From positions 1-13,497 of the forward strand of contig JARLFW010000120.1 of NCBI GenBank assembly GCA_031296345.1: 13,497 nucleotides of DNA, in the 5' to 3' direction. Under the pieces are notes generated by a model. That model did not search any database. It worked only from the letters and a program-made list of their open reading frames with translations, and was not told the DNA's origin. Below are positions 1 to 6,754 of the stretch, piece by piece (position 1 is the stretch's first letter; every line of letters begins with the position of its first letter). The position numbers and the translations under genes were made by a program. This DNA comes from Nitrosotalea sp. (GTDB lineage: Archaea; Thermoproteota; Nitrososphaeria; Nitrososphaerales; Nitrosopumilaceae).

Positions 1-737
1 AATCTGGTGCGGATCATGGAATGGGAGCAGGCGGAGACATATCACGACGAATTGACATCGTAGCAGAAAAGACAGTTCTTGATTACCTACGAGAGATAAA
101 TTTTGAGTGTACTGTTTTTGGAGAAGAGTGTGGCATGGTAGAATTATCTCCAAATCCCAAAGGATTTGTAATAATGGATGCCATTGATGGCTCTACTAAT
201 GCAGTTAGGGGATTACCTTTCTTTTGCTGTTCACTAGCATTTGCACCCGAAGATAATTTGAGTTCTGTCACAGATGGAGTAATTATGGATTTACATAATG
301 GAGATTTGTATTCTGCATCAAAGGGCAATGGCGCATATGTCAATGGAAAAAAGATTCACGTTCATAAAGATAAACCAATTTACTTTGTTGTAGGTGTTGA
401 CATTTCAGGAGTTACACCAGAGGCTCTAACTCAATTGGCACCAATTCTTGCAGCATCAAATCATGTAAGACATTTTGGTGCAGTTGCACTTGAGCTTGCA
501 ATATTTGCACGTGGACTAGTTGATGTATTTGTAGATCTGAGAAGGAAATTAAGGATAACAGATGTTGCTGCAGGATATCTCATAGCTTTAGAAGCTGGCG
601 GATATGTGGTTGATGAAAATGGTATGCCACTTGACTCAAAGTTAAGCTATGACAAGAGAATCTCATTCGTAGCTGCTGCAAATAAGGAAACACTGGATGA
701 TGTAATGAAAAAACTCGGATTATCATCCAAGATTTGA
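1..737 (+). CDS. Inositol monophosphatase / FBPase family phosphatase, 5' end outside window
   Basis: Mg2+-dependent sugar-phosphate phosphatase of the IMPase/FBPase superfamily, cytosolic. The reading frame is open to the left edge: codons from position 3 read S-G-A-D-H-G before the ATG at 21. That ATG is therefore probably internal, and the N-terminus lies upstream of the window. Counting from that Met, the metal-binding loop G34-E35-E36 is visible, followed by D53-A-I-D56-G-S-T-N60, the family's DPIDGTxN motif with Pro replaced by Ala. The C-terminal metal Asp lies in T-D181-V-A-A-G. A conserved A-L-E-L-A...G-L-V-D-V-F stretch precedes it. Archaeal members often act on both inositol-1-phosphate and fructose-1,6-bisphosphate, so the substrate cannot be fixed from sequence. 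The gene ends 33 bp before the convergent tRNA-Asp. Family call is secure, physiological role is not. Confidence 0.9.
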   Translation, partial: SGADHGMGAGGDISRRIDIVAEKTVLDYLREINFECTVFGEECGMVELSPNPKGFVIMDAIDGSTNAVRGLPFFCCSLAFAPEDNLSSVTDGVIMDLHNGDLYSASKGNGAYVNGKKIHVHKDKPIYFVVGVDISGVTPEALTQLAPILAASNHVRHFGAVALELAIFARGLVDVFVDLRRKLRITDVAAGYLIALEAGGYVVDENGMPLDSKLSYDKRISFVAAANKETLDDVMKKLGLSSKI

Positions 738-761
738 TTTCTGATTTACTTAATTTCTGAG

Positions 762-766
762 AAAAA
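762..766 (-). terminator. T-run after tRNA-Asp
   Basis: Five consecutive T on the minus strand begin five bases past the encoded CCA end of tRNA-Asp. Archaeal RNA polymerase terminates at short T-runs without needing a hairpin, so this is a plausible terminator. It is short, and the call rests on position only. Confidence 0.4.
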
Positions 767-770
767 TTTA

Positions 771-880
771 TGGCGCCCTTGGCGGGATTTGAACACGCGT
801 CGAGGCCGTGACAGGGCCCCATTCTAGACCGGGCTTTACGAGGATTGGAATTAACCGCATCCCCTCTATACTACAAGGGC
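771..880 (-). tRNA. tRNA-Asp(GTC), intron-containing, CCA encoded
   Basis: Read on the minus strand, the acceptor stem GCCCTTG (880-874) pairs with CAAGGGC (781-775). It is followed by discriminator G (774) and an encoded CCA (773-771). The anticodon arm is GGGCC-CTGTCAC-GGCCT (819-803), with anticodon GTC at 812-810, so Asp. The T-arm is GCGTG-TTCAAAT-CCCGC, with one T-C mismatch. The precursor is 107 nt without CCA; removing 34 nt from the D-loop gives a 73-nt tRNA matching the usual archaeal tRNA-Asp layout. The D-stem retains an A-A mismatch (GTAT/GAAT). A minus-strand TTTAAA at 914-909, about 31 nt upstream, is the likely TATA element. Among the four tRNAs here, only this one encodes CCA. 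Confidence 0.9.
829..862 (-). other. Non-canonical tRNA intron in the tRNA-Asp D-loop
   Basis: Comparison with intronless archaeal tRNA-Asp places a 34-nt insert inside the D-loop, directly after the G18-G19 pair of the mature tRNA. GG is repeated at both edges, so the boundary could slide by two bases (829-862 to 831-864). The exon pieces TAGA and TCTA on either side can pair, and a GGG/CCC pairing lies just inside. This is consistent with a relaxed bulge-helix-bulge substrate for the archaeal tRNA splicing endonuclease. The canonical intron site (37/38) is uninterrupted. Confidence 0.75.
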
Positions 881-949
881 GTTAAAATATTGTGGAAGAA
901 AATCTGAGTTTAAAGCTTTCTTTTCTTCAAAAAATTTTGTAAAAGACTA

Positions 950-957
950 AATTATAC
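950..957 (+). promoter_or_regulatory. TATA box of tRNA-Lys
   Basis: AATTATAC is centred about 26 nt upstream of the first base of the mature tRNA-Lys, the standard archaeal TATA-to-start distance. This predicts transcription starting at or next to the mature 5' end. Confidence 0.6.
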
Positions 958-978
958 ACAACTATGACGTTTTGCTAT

Positions 979-1052
979 GGGTTCGTAGCTCAGCCAGGTA
1001 GAGTACCGGACTTTTAATCCGGCTGTCCGGGGTCCGAATCCCCGCGAACCCG
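979..1052 (+). tRNA. tRNA-Lys(TTT)
   Basis: A 74-nt cloverleaf. The acceptor is GGGTTCG (979-985) with CGAACCC (1045-1051) and discriminator G. The D-loop AGCCAGGTA keeps G18-G19. The anticodon arm is CCGGA-CTTTTAA-TCCGG, with anticodon TTT at 1013-1015. The T-arm is CGGGG-TCCGAAT-CCCCG. All stems pair perfectly. The T-loop reads TCCGAAT rather than TTCGAAT, so position 55 is C in place of the near-universal U. CCA is not encoded. No intron. Confidence 0.95.
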
Positions 1053-1128
1053 CTTAAAATCAATTAATTAATCCAAGATATGAAAACGTTAGATTTCTAC
1101 TGAGTGTAACTTCAAAAAGAGAGGTTTT

Positions 1129-1341
1129 CTAACTACTTAGATTCAGTTCTGGAAATTCTGCTTGCTTGATTCCCAAGTCATTTTGAAGTGTTCTGATCTT
1201 CTTTGCATATTCGGACATTCTGGTGTTGTCGCTCTGAACCTTTGCGATTTTGTATCCTCGCCAGGCTTTTTTGAGTGCACCCCATGTTTGACCGGCAGTG
1301 TAGTTAGGGTTTTTTGATTGCGGTTGTACGAATTGATACAT
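1129..1341 (-). CDS. Small basic conserved-looking hypothetical protein, 70 aa
   Basis: I do not recognise this protein. It is a 70-aa soluble, basic product (about 11 Lys/Arg against 5 Asp/Glu) with no membrane segment or signal peptide. An N-terminal P-Q-S-K-N-P-N-Y stretch leads into Trp/Lys-rich sequence around W-R-G-Y-K. The rest looks helical, ending in F-P-E-L-N-L. The ATG at 1341 was chosen because a TATA-like element at 1364-1373 sits about 27 nt upstream, giving a leaderless mRNA like several other genes here. A second open frame in the same strand and region has no such promoter and less protein-like composition. Its composition suggests nucleic-acid or partner binding, but that is inference. 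Confidence 0.65.
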   Translation of the reverse strand: MYQFVQPQSKNPNYTAGQTWGALKKAWRGYKIAKVQSDNTRMSEYAKKIRTLQNDLGIKQAEFPELNLSS

Positions 1342-1363
1342 ACTGAGACGTAATACACGAAAA

Positions 1364-1373
1364 TTAGTTATTT
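1364..1373 (-). promoter_or_regulatory. TATA-like element of the 70-aa gene
   Basis: The minus strand reads AAATAACTAA, centred about 27 nt before the ATG at 1341. It is a weak match to the archaeal TATA consensus but correctly placed for a leaderless transcript. Confidence 0.4.
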
Positions 1374-1483
1374 GCCCATATGTTAAGTAAAATCAATATA
1401 AAAGTCAAGTTTCATACATTAAATTCATACAATTAGCATCTTTACGTATAAAAATTCTAATTTATGTATATTTCTGATATATT

Positions 1484-2953
1484 TTAGGCTTTGTTTTTTA
1501 TCAAGACTTTTAATTTACTTTCAAGGCCTTGAATTGCAGTCCTTACTTCATTTGTTCTCTTGGTGGTTCCAACTACATATGCCTGAATTTTTCTTTTTCT
1601 GTCTGTAATCATTCTCTGTTGTTCATGTTTACCAGAGGATCCTTGAGATCTTCTAGTATCTAATGATAATTCTGGAGTTGTTGACTGGATAATTTTGTAG
1701 AGTTCCTTTGCATCAATTTCTTTGGATGGAATTGTTTTTTGTACTTCTGACAAGGATAGTTGTGATAGAGATTTTTTTGAGTTTGCAGCTATTTGCACTA
1801 GATGTCCAACTATTTTGTGTGATACTCTAAAGGGTATTCCTTTTCGTACCAGATTTTCTGCAATGTCAAGCGATATGGAAAATCCTACATCTATCGCGTG
1901 CCTTAGTTTTTTCTCATTTACACTCATAGTTTTAAGAAGAGAATTGACTACAAGTAATGATGATATTACTATCTTAGAAGTTGGCCAAATAGAGACTTTG
2001 ATTTGTTGAAGATCTCTGTTGTATCCAGATGGTAATCCCTTCAGATTTGACAAGATAGCCATTTGATATCCTATGACTTGAGCAGTTTTACCTCGGATTA
2101 GCTCAAGAATGTCAGGATTCTTTTTTTGTGGCATAACACTTGATGTAGATGTAAATTTATCAGACAATTCAAGAAAAGAAAATTCAGAAGTGGACCATAT
2201 GATAAAATCTTCTGCCATTCTGCTCAAATTTGTCATTAGGATGCAGCAGTTTCCAACATATTCTGCCACAAAGTCTCGTGATGAAGTTGCATCAATTGAG
2301 TTCTCTACTAGTCCTTTGAATCCAAGCATTTTTGCAGTAGATTGTCTGTCAATTGGAATACTTGTTCCACCAACTGGGCCTGCACCAAGAGGTGATTCAT
2401 TGACTCGGCCATATGTTACATAAAATCTGTCAAGATCACGGAAAAGTGCATCAGCATATGCAAGAAGAAAATGAGAGAACAATCCAACTTGGGCTTGCTG
2501 AAGATGAGTATACAGAGGCATTATGGTATTTTGATATTTTTCTGCTAGTTGTATTAGCGTAGAAATGACTTCATTTAGACAAAAACAGATGATATTGATG
2601 TCATCGCGTATCTTCATGCGTATGTCAAGTGTAACTTGGTCATTTCTTGAGCGTGCAGTGTGCATCTTACCCCCAGCTTCTTTTCCTGCTTTTTTTATCA
2701 CTAGAGACTCGATGAGTTCATGAATATCTTCAGCTTCAGATTTCTCAGAAAATTCTTCTTTTTTGAGTTTCTCAAGAGCAGTAAGAATCTTTGTTGCTTC
2801 AGATTTTGTAATAATTTTATTTTCTAAAAGCATCATAGTGTGAGCTTGACTTCCAAGAATATCATACAAAGCTATTTGAAAATCATCAGAGATTGACGAG
2901 AGAAATTCTAATGTGTTTTCATCTAGTTTCCCTGCTAATCTTGATCTGTACAC
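1484..2953 (-). CDS. argH: Argininosuccinate lyase
   Basis: Cleaves argininosuccinate to arginine and fumarate, the last step of arginine synthesis; cytosolic homotetramer of the fumarase/aspartase superfamily. In the 489-aa product, H-T-A-R-S-R-N-D-Q lies at about residues 98-106. The T-H-L-Q-Q-A-Q helix carries the catalytic His near 150. The mobile serine loop S-S-V-M-P-Q-K-K-N is at 271-279; the Gly that usually opens the superfamily signature is Thr here. I start at GTG 2953 (M-Y-R-S-R-L-A-G-K). The upstream ATG at 2986 lies next to a TATATATA box whose centre is 25.5 nt from the GTG, so that ATG should not be transcribed, and the extra 11 residues (L-Y-I-T-I-L-I...) are translated promoter. 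Divergent from the MIP18-family gene. The family call is firm; the start is a well-supported inference. Confidence 0.95.
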   Translation of the reverse strand: MYRSRLAGKLDENTLEFLSSISDDFQIALYDILGSQAHTMMLLENKIITKSEATKILTALEKLKKEEFSEKSEAEDIHELIESLVIKKAGKEAGGKMHTARSRNDQVTLDIRMKIRDDINIICFCLNEVISTLIQLAEKYQNTIMPLYTHLQQAQVGLFSHFLLAYADALFRDLDRFYVTYGRVNESPLGAGPVGGTSIPIDRQSTAKMLGFKGLVENSIDATSSRDFVAEYVGNCCILMTNLSRMAEDFIIWSTSEFSFLELSDKFTSTSSVMPQKKNPDILELIRGKTAQVIGYQMAILSNLKGLPSGYNRDLQQIKVSIWPTSKIVISSLLVVNSLLKTMSVNEKKLRHAIDVGFSISLDIAENLVRKGIPFRVSHKIVGHLVQIAANSKKSLSQLSLSEVQKTIPSKEIDAKELYKIIQSTTPELSLDTRRSQGSSGKHEQQRMITDRKRKIQAYVVGTTKRTNEVRTAIQGLESKLKVLIKNKA

Positions 2954-2974
2954 CAATTTACGAATTAGAATGGT

Positions 2975-2982
2975 TATATATA
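2975..2982. promoter_or_regulatory. Shared palindromic TATA box for two divergent genes
   Basis: TATATATA is its own reverse complement. Its centre (2978.5) is 25.5 nt from the argH GTG at 2953 on one side and 25.5 nt from the ATG at 3004 on the other. Both distances fit leaderless archaeal transcripts. I see no second TATA candidate for either gene within the short intergenic space. Confidence 0.7.
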
Positions 2983-3003
2983 GCATAGACGCTTTTTTGA
3001 TTT

Positions 3004-3324
3004 ATGTCACAGGCATCTCTAGAATTAAGAAGACAAATTTTTGATGAGCTGACGAAAGTAGTTGATCCAGAAATTAATGTCTCAATAATGGAGCTTGAAC
3101 TAGTGGACAACGTTGACATCATTGGACCAGAAGTTAAAATCGATCTGCATTTGACAAGTCCCTTTTGTCCAGCAATATTTGGATTTAAGATTGCACAAGA
3201 TGTGCATGACAATGTGCTCAAGATAGATGGCATAAATGATGTAAAGGTCAACGTTTCAAATCATTTCATGGCAGAAGCCATAAACAATCAGGTTAATTCT
3301 AGTAAAAATCCCAAAAAGCCTTAA
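3004..3324 (+). CDS. MIP18 / DUF59 family Fe-S cluster assembly-type protein
   Basis: Small cytosolic protein of the MIP18/DUF59 (SufT, PaaD-like) family, whose members help mature iron-sulfur proteins. Within 106 aa, the family motif D-P-E-I-N follows V-V at residues 19-25, and the conserved reactive Cys lies in T-S-P-F-C55-P-A. The C-terminal part (G-I-N-D-V-K-V-N-V) is the usual last strand, followed by a short polar tail. The ATG at 3004 sits 25.5 nt from the centre of the TATATATA box, so the mRNA is probably leaderless. It ends only 4 bp from the convergent end of sdhB, which encodes a protein with three Fe-S clusters. A role in loading such clients fits, but the proximity is only suggestive. 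Confidence 0.88.
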   Translation: MSQASLELRRQIFDELTKVVDPEINVSIMELELVDNVDIIGPEVKIDLHLTSPFCPAIFGFKIAQDVHDNVLKIDGINDVKVNVSNHFMAEAINNQVNSSKNPKKP

Positions 3325-3328
3325 AATA

Positions 3329-4108
3329 TTATTTTTGAAATCCTAAGAGATATCCTCTAAGCAATTGTATTGCCATTGCAGGATCAACACCTTTTGGACA
3401 AACGTGACTACAAGATCCAGCAAAGTGGCATCGCCAGATTCCATGAGAGTCGTCTACAATTTTCAGTCTGTCCTCTTTTCCTTTATCCCGGTTATCTGCT
3501 ACGTATCTGTAAGCTTGTGCAAGTCCCTGCGGACCAATAAATGATGTATCTGTAGCCATTGTAGGACATGCAGCGTTACACAGACCACATTTGATACAGT
3601 ATGAGAACTGGAGATACTTTTCAACGTCCTTTGGTGTTTGTATAAATTCTTTAGATTCAGGTGTTACTTCAGAGTCTTCTCTTATGATAAACGGCTTGAT
3701 TTTTTTATGGTTTGAGATTAGTTGTTTAAAGTCAACTGCAAGATCCCTAATTATTGGGAAATTATTCATAGGTTCAACCGTGATAACGTTTGAGTGTAAT
3801 TCTGAAACTCTAGTATAACAAGCCAGTGAAGGTTTTCCATTAATCTTCATACCACAAGAACCACAGGATGCTTGCCTACAAGAGTACCTTACTGCTACAG
3901 CATGATCAAGATTTTGTTTTACATACAAGATTGTTTCCAGAACTGTAGTCCATTTCTTTACTGGGACTTTAAATTCAGAGTAAGTGGTCTCGTGTCCTGC
4001 TGCAGGATTTGATCTTGCTATCCTTAGTGTTATAGTGTCTAGTTGATCTGAGGTTTTGTCAATTGAGATTAATTCTTCGGATGGTTTAGGAGCTGTAACA
4101 ACTGCCAT
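3329..4108 (-). CDS. sdhB: Succinate dehydrogenase iron-sulfur subunit
   Basis: Electron-transfer subunit of complex II, carrying electrons from the FAD of SdhA to the membrane anchors. Of 259 aa, the N-terminal ferredoxin fold (about 25-120) holds the [2Fe-2S] ligands C77, C82, C85 and C97. The C-terminal domain holds C171-I-K-C174-G-L-C177-N-A-A-C181-P and C227...C233...C237-P. By family correspondence C171/C174/C177/C237 bind [4Fe-4S] and C181/C227/C233 bind [3Fe-4S], the classical succinate dehydrogenase set. All four [2Fe-2S] ligands are Cys, whereas E. coli SdhB has Asp at one. It is the last gene of the sdhA-C-D-B operon, starting 2 bp after sdhD ends. T-runs lie on both strands around its convergent end with the MIP18-family gene and may terminate each transcript inside the other. 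Confidence 0.97.
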   Translation of the reverse strand: MAVVTAPKPSEELISIDKTSDQLDTITLRIARSNPAAGHETTYSEFKVPVKKWTTVLETILYVKQNLDHAVAVRYSCRQASCGSCGMKINGKPSLACYTRVSELHSNVITVEPMNNFPIIRDLAVDFKQLISNHKKIKPFIIREDSEVTPESKEFIQTPKDVEKYLQFSYCIKCGLCNAACPTMATDTSFIGPQGLAQAYRYVADNRDKGKEDRLKIVDDSHGIWRCHFAGSCSHVCPKGVDPAMAIQLLRGYLLGFQK

Positions 4109-4110
4109 GC

Positions 4111-4455
4111 CTAAGACATCCCCATTCCCGCCATCAATATAGTCCTTGAGCCATAAGCAATCAAAATTGCCATAGATGCAATGGAACCATAGTTGACCAT
4201 TTTTTCATAAGATGATCCTTGTTTTAGCTCCAGAAGAATTACTCGAAGGCCATTGAAACCATGGACAGATAACAGTATCAATATAGATTCCAACATCAAT
4301 GCATATGGTAAGAAGTGATAATTTGCAATCACGTTTTGATATTGTAATGACTGACCAAAGTTTTGTGTCATTCTCATCAAGATATGCACAGCTACAAGTA
4401 CTACAGCTCCTAATGCTGTTCCATAATGTATTTTCATGATAATACTTTCTCGCAT
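4111..4455 (-). CDS. sdhD: Succinate dehydrogenase membrane anchor subunit (second anchor)
   Basis: A 114-aa integral membrane protein with three predicted helices at about residues 9-29, 47-73 and 85-110. It sits between the first anchor and sdhB, so it is the second complex II anchor. Helix I contains V-A-V-H-I, and helix II ends with V-H-G-F-N-G-L-R-V-I-L, giving two candidate heme-ligand histidines. The H-x-x-N-G-[IL]-R-V pattern is shared with the other anchor. I start at ATG 4455, one base after the sdhC stop (TAA-G-ATG), rather than an in-frame ATG ten codons upstream at 4485, which lies within sdhC and adds no conserved-looking sequence. Naming it D rather than C follows operon order only. 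Confidence 0.88.
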   Translation of the reverse strand: MRESIIMKIHYGTALGAVVLVAVHILMRMTQNFGQSLQYQNVIANYHFLPYALMLESILILLSVHGFNGLRVILLELKQGSSYEKMVNYGSIASMAILIAYGSRTILMAGMGMS

Positions 4456-4456
4456 C

Positions 4457-4891
4457 TTAATCACCAAACAGAACTGATGCACCATACATCATGGCAAGAG
4501 CTGCAAGTCCGATAGAGACCCAGATGCAAAGTCTTTGTTTGTAGTTTAACGATGCTGCTTTGTATGGATATTCTGGTTGTCCAGGTTTTCCAACTCCTAT
4601 GCCTCCATGACCAAGCATTACTCGAATTCCATTTGCAGTATGAAAAACACACATGCCAATGACCAGTGTAAGAATGATATGTCCTTGTGGTGTCTGTGTA
4701 AATTCTAACATTTTATCCCACGCAACTTTTCCATGAACAATTGTGCTTGTTTCAAAAATATGTCCTATCAAATAAGCAAGTAAACCAAGTCCAGTGAGTC
4801 TTTGTAACCAATATGCAACTCGTTCTATACCATATCGAGTAGGATTTGCCATCCCCTTAATGCCTTCACGGTTTGACAATCTTTCTGCCAA
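4457..4891 (-). CDS. sdhC: Succinate dehydrogenase cytochrome b subunit (first anchor)
   Basis: Membrane anchor of complex II, 144 aa, with three helices at about 27-50, 73-95 and 121-142. The cytochrome b556 hallmark Q-R-L-T-G-L-G-L-L-A-Y followed by I-G-H is in helix I, and F-H-T-A-N-G-I-R-V-M-L is in helix II. These supply two candidate axial heme histidines and the quinone-side Arg. The start is uncertain. TTG at 4891 directly abuts the sdhA TAG stop and gives a 13-residue lead (A-E-R-L-S-N-R-E-G...). The alternative ATG at 4852 gives M-A-N-P-T-R-Y-G and a 131-aa protein. I keep the longer form because the lead has protein-like composition and the coupling is tight, but the shorter is possible. 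Confidence 0.88.
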   Translation of the reverse strand: MAERLSNREGIKGMANPTRYGIERVAYWLQRLTGLGLLAYLIGHIFETSTIVHGKVAWDKMLEFTQTPQGHIILTLVIGMCVFHTANGIRVMLGHGGIGVGKPGQPEYPYKAASLNYKQRLCIWVSIGLAALAMMYGASVLFGD

Positions 4892-6604
4892 CTAGTATTT
4901 CCTCTCCACTGGCTGGTATTTAGTAATAGTTACTGGATGCGTCTTAAGAACAGGCTCCTTGGTATCATAGTAAACAAGAGTATGGTGTAAGAAGTTCTTA
5001 TCATCCCTATCAGGATAATCAACTCTTGCATGAGCACCTCTGGATTCCTTTCTTGCAATCGCGCCCATCAGAATAACTTCAGCAACACGGAACATTGAAT
5101 CAAGTTCCATAACGTTTGAAAAGTTAGTGTTATACTCTTTAGCTTTATCATCTACGTGCTTCCAAGTTTTTTGATGTAATTGTCGTACTTGTTTTAATCC
5201 TTCAACTAGGTTGTTTTCAGTCCTATAGACGTAAGCTTTTGAATTCATAATATCAGTCAACTCTTGACGTACTTCATACGGATTAACACTTCCACTTCCT
5301 CTAAAAATTCCATCATAGATTCTCTTTTCTTCAGTAGCAATCAGATGCATTGGAAATGGTGGTTGTGATTTACCTTCAAGAATATATTTTGCAGCCTGTT
5401 CACCTGTTATTTTCCCCCAAACAAGACACTCGGATGTAGAGTTTGCACCCAATCTATTTGCGCCATGAACACTGTTACATGCAGCTTCACCAGCTGCCCA
5501 TATTCCTTGAATTTCTGTTGCACCATCTATGTTTGTGTGAATTCCTCCCATCATATAGTGACACACTGGTCGAACATCAATTGGTTCAGTTACTGGATCT
5601 ACACCATTAAATTTCAATGATATTTCTCGGATGGCAGGAAGTTTTCCTATAATAACTTCTTTACCAAGATGTGTCAAATCTAATTTTAGACATTCCACGC
5701 CAGTTTCATTTTTGAATCCTCTACCTTCGTTAATTTCTGTCATCATTGCACGCGAAACAACATCTCTTGAAGCAAGTTCAAGTTTGTTTGGTGCATATTT
5801 TTTCATAAATCTCTCTCCATCCTTGTTTATCAGATAACCTCCTTCACCTCTAGCAGCTTCTGTAATTAGAATTCCAGATGGTAATATTCCAGTTGGATGA
5901 AACTGAACAAATTCCATGTCTTTCAATGCCATTCCTGCACGATATGCCATGTCCAAACCATCAGGAGTTGAAGATAATGAATAAGTTGAGAAACTGTAAA
6001 CTCGTCCTGCTCCACCAGTTGCAATAATTAGTGCCTTTGCCTTGAATGTGTAAAAATTACCACTTGAAAGTTCGATAGCTGTAATACCGCAGAAACTTTG
6101 ACCGTCATGGATTACAGATGTAACAAACCATTCGTTGTAAAATTCTATGTTGTCAAATTTCTGACAAGTATCATAAAGTGTCTGCATTTCATAGAAACCA
6201 ACTTTATCTTGGGCATATGTTGCTCGGCTAAAGCTGTATCCTCCAAATGGTCTCTGACCAATTCGTCCATCCTCTCTTCTTGACCAAGGCATTCCCCAAT
6301 GTTCAAGCTGGTATATTTCAGATGGCATTTCTTGTACAAGTCTTTCAATGACATCCTGATCCCCAAGAAAGTCACTTCCTTTCACAGTATCATAAACATG
6401 AGATTCAAGAGAATCTCCGTCTTCAGGATATAGAACAGCTGCTGTCCCACCTTCGGCAGATACTGAGTGTGAACGCATAACTTGAAGCTTTGAAATAACT
6501 CCTATCTTTAACTTTGAACTTACTTTTGCTGCTTGAATTGCGGCCCTAAGACCAGCAAGACCAGAACCTACTATCAAGAGATCAAGTTCTATGCTGTTAA
6601 CCAT
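4892..6604 (-). CDS. sdhA: Succinate dehydrogenase flavoprotein subunit
   Basis: Catalytic subunit of complex II, oxidising succinate to fumarate in the citric-acid or CO2-fixation cycle. Of 570 aa, the FAD dinucleotide loop G13-S-G-L-A-G is at the N-terminus, and R-S-H46-S-V-S-A-E-G-G carries the His expected to bind FAD covalently. Active-site residues are all present: H236 in Q-F-H-P-T-G, R280 in A-S-R-D, H349 in H-Y-M-M-G-G, and R384 in G-A-N-R-L-G-A-N-S. E-S-R-G-A-H-A-R near residue 525 is the usual C-terminal motif. It is first in the operon. A minus-strand ATATTTAT lies about 30 nt upstream of the ATG. Covalent FAD and the complete Fe-S set in sdhB favour succinate oxidation, though fumarate reduction cannot be excluded from sequence alone. 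Confidence 0.97.
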   Translation of the reverse strand: MVNSIELDLLIVGSGLAGLRAAIQAAKVSSKLKIGVISKLQVMRSHSVSAEGGTAAVLYPEDGDSLESHVYDTVKGSDFLGDQDVIERLVQEMPSEIYQLEHWGMPWSRREDGRIGQRPFGGYSFSRATYAQDKVGFYEMQTLYDTCQKFDNIEFYNEWFVTSVIHDGQSFCGITAIELSSGNFYTFKAKALIIATGGAGRVYSFSTYSLSSTPDGLDMAYRAGMALKDMEFVQFHPTGILPSGILITEAARGEGGYLINKDGERFMKKYAPNKLELASRDVVSRAMMTEINEGRGFKNETGVECLKLDLTHLGKEVIIGKLPAIREISLKFNGVDPVTEPIDVRPVCHYMMGGIHTNIDGATEIQGIWAAGEAACNSVHGANRLGANSTSECLVWGKITGEQAAKYILEGKSQPPFPMHLIATEEKRIYDGIFRGSGSVNPYEVRQELTDIMNSKAYVYRTENNLVEGLKQVRQLHQKTWKHVDDKAKEYNTNFSNVMELDSMFRVAEVILMGAIARKESRGAHARVDYPDRDDKNFLHHTLVYYDTKEPVLKTHPVTITKYQPVERKY

Positions 6605-6630
6605 TATTCGACTTGTACTTTTCAGGCTTC

Positions 6631-6638
6631 ATAAATAT
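6631..6638 (-). promoter_or_regulatory. TATA box of the sdhACDB operon
   Basis: The minus strand reads ATATTTAT, centred about 30 nt before the sdhA ATG, predicting a leader of only a few bases. Four-gene spacing of 0, 1 and 2 bp downstream implies a single transcript from here. Confidence 0.55.
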
Positions 6639-6723
6639 GTCTTGTGAAGTATCAATCACCTTATTGCACACAATTCTCTGTGTAACCTATAGGACATGAA
6701 AAATAATCAAAGGTCAACTAAGT

Positions 6724-6731
6724 AATAAATA
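6724..6731 (+). promoter_or_regulatory. TATA box of the isocitrate lyase-family gene
   Basis: AATAAATA is centred 27.5 nt upstream of the TTG start at 6755, giving a leaderless transcript. It is separate from the sdh promoter about 90 bp away on the other strand. Confidence 0.55.
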
Positions 6732-6754
6732 ATTGTAGAACATTATAGCTACAG

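Noticed and set aside
1411..1431. Short direct repeat TTCATACA at 1411-1418 and 1424-1431
   Set aside because: Two 8-mers in AT-rich spacer are expected by chance; there is no third copy, no array and no adjacent regulator.
1722..2423. Two open frames of 95 and 104 codons on the plus strand inside argH
   Set aside because: They are antisense shadows of a clearly conserved enzyme, with no promoter or recognisable protein features.
2954..2986. ATG start for argH at 2986, adding 11 residues
   Set aside because: This stretch contains the TATATATA promoter element, the residues it would add are hydrophobic low-complexity translation of TATA sequence, and the GTG at 2953 is at the right distance for a leaderless mRNA.
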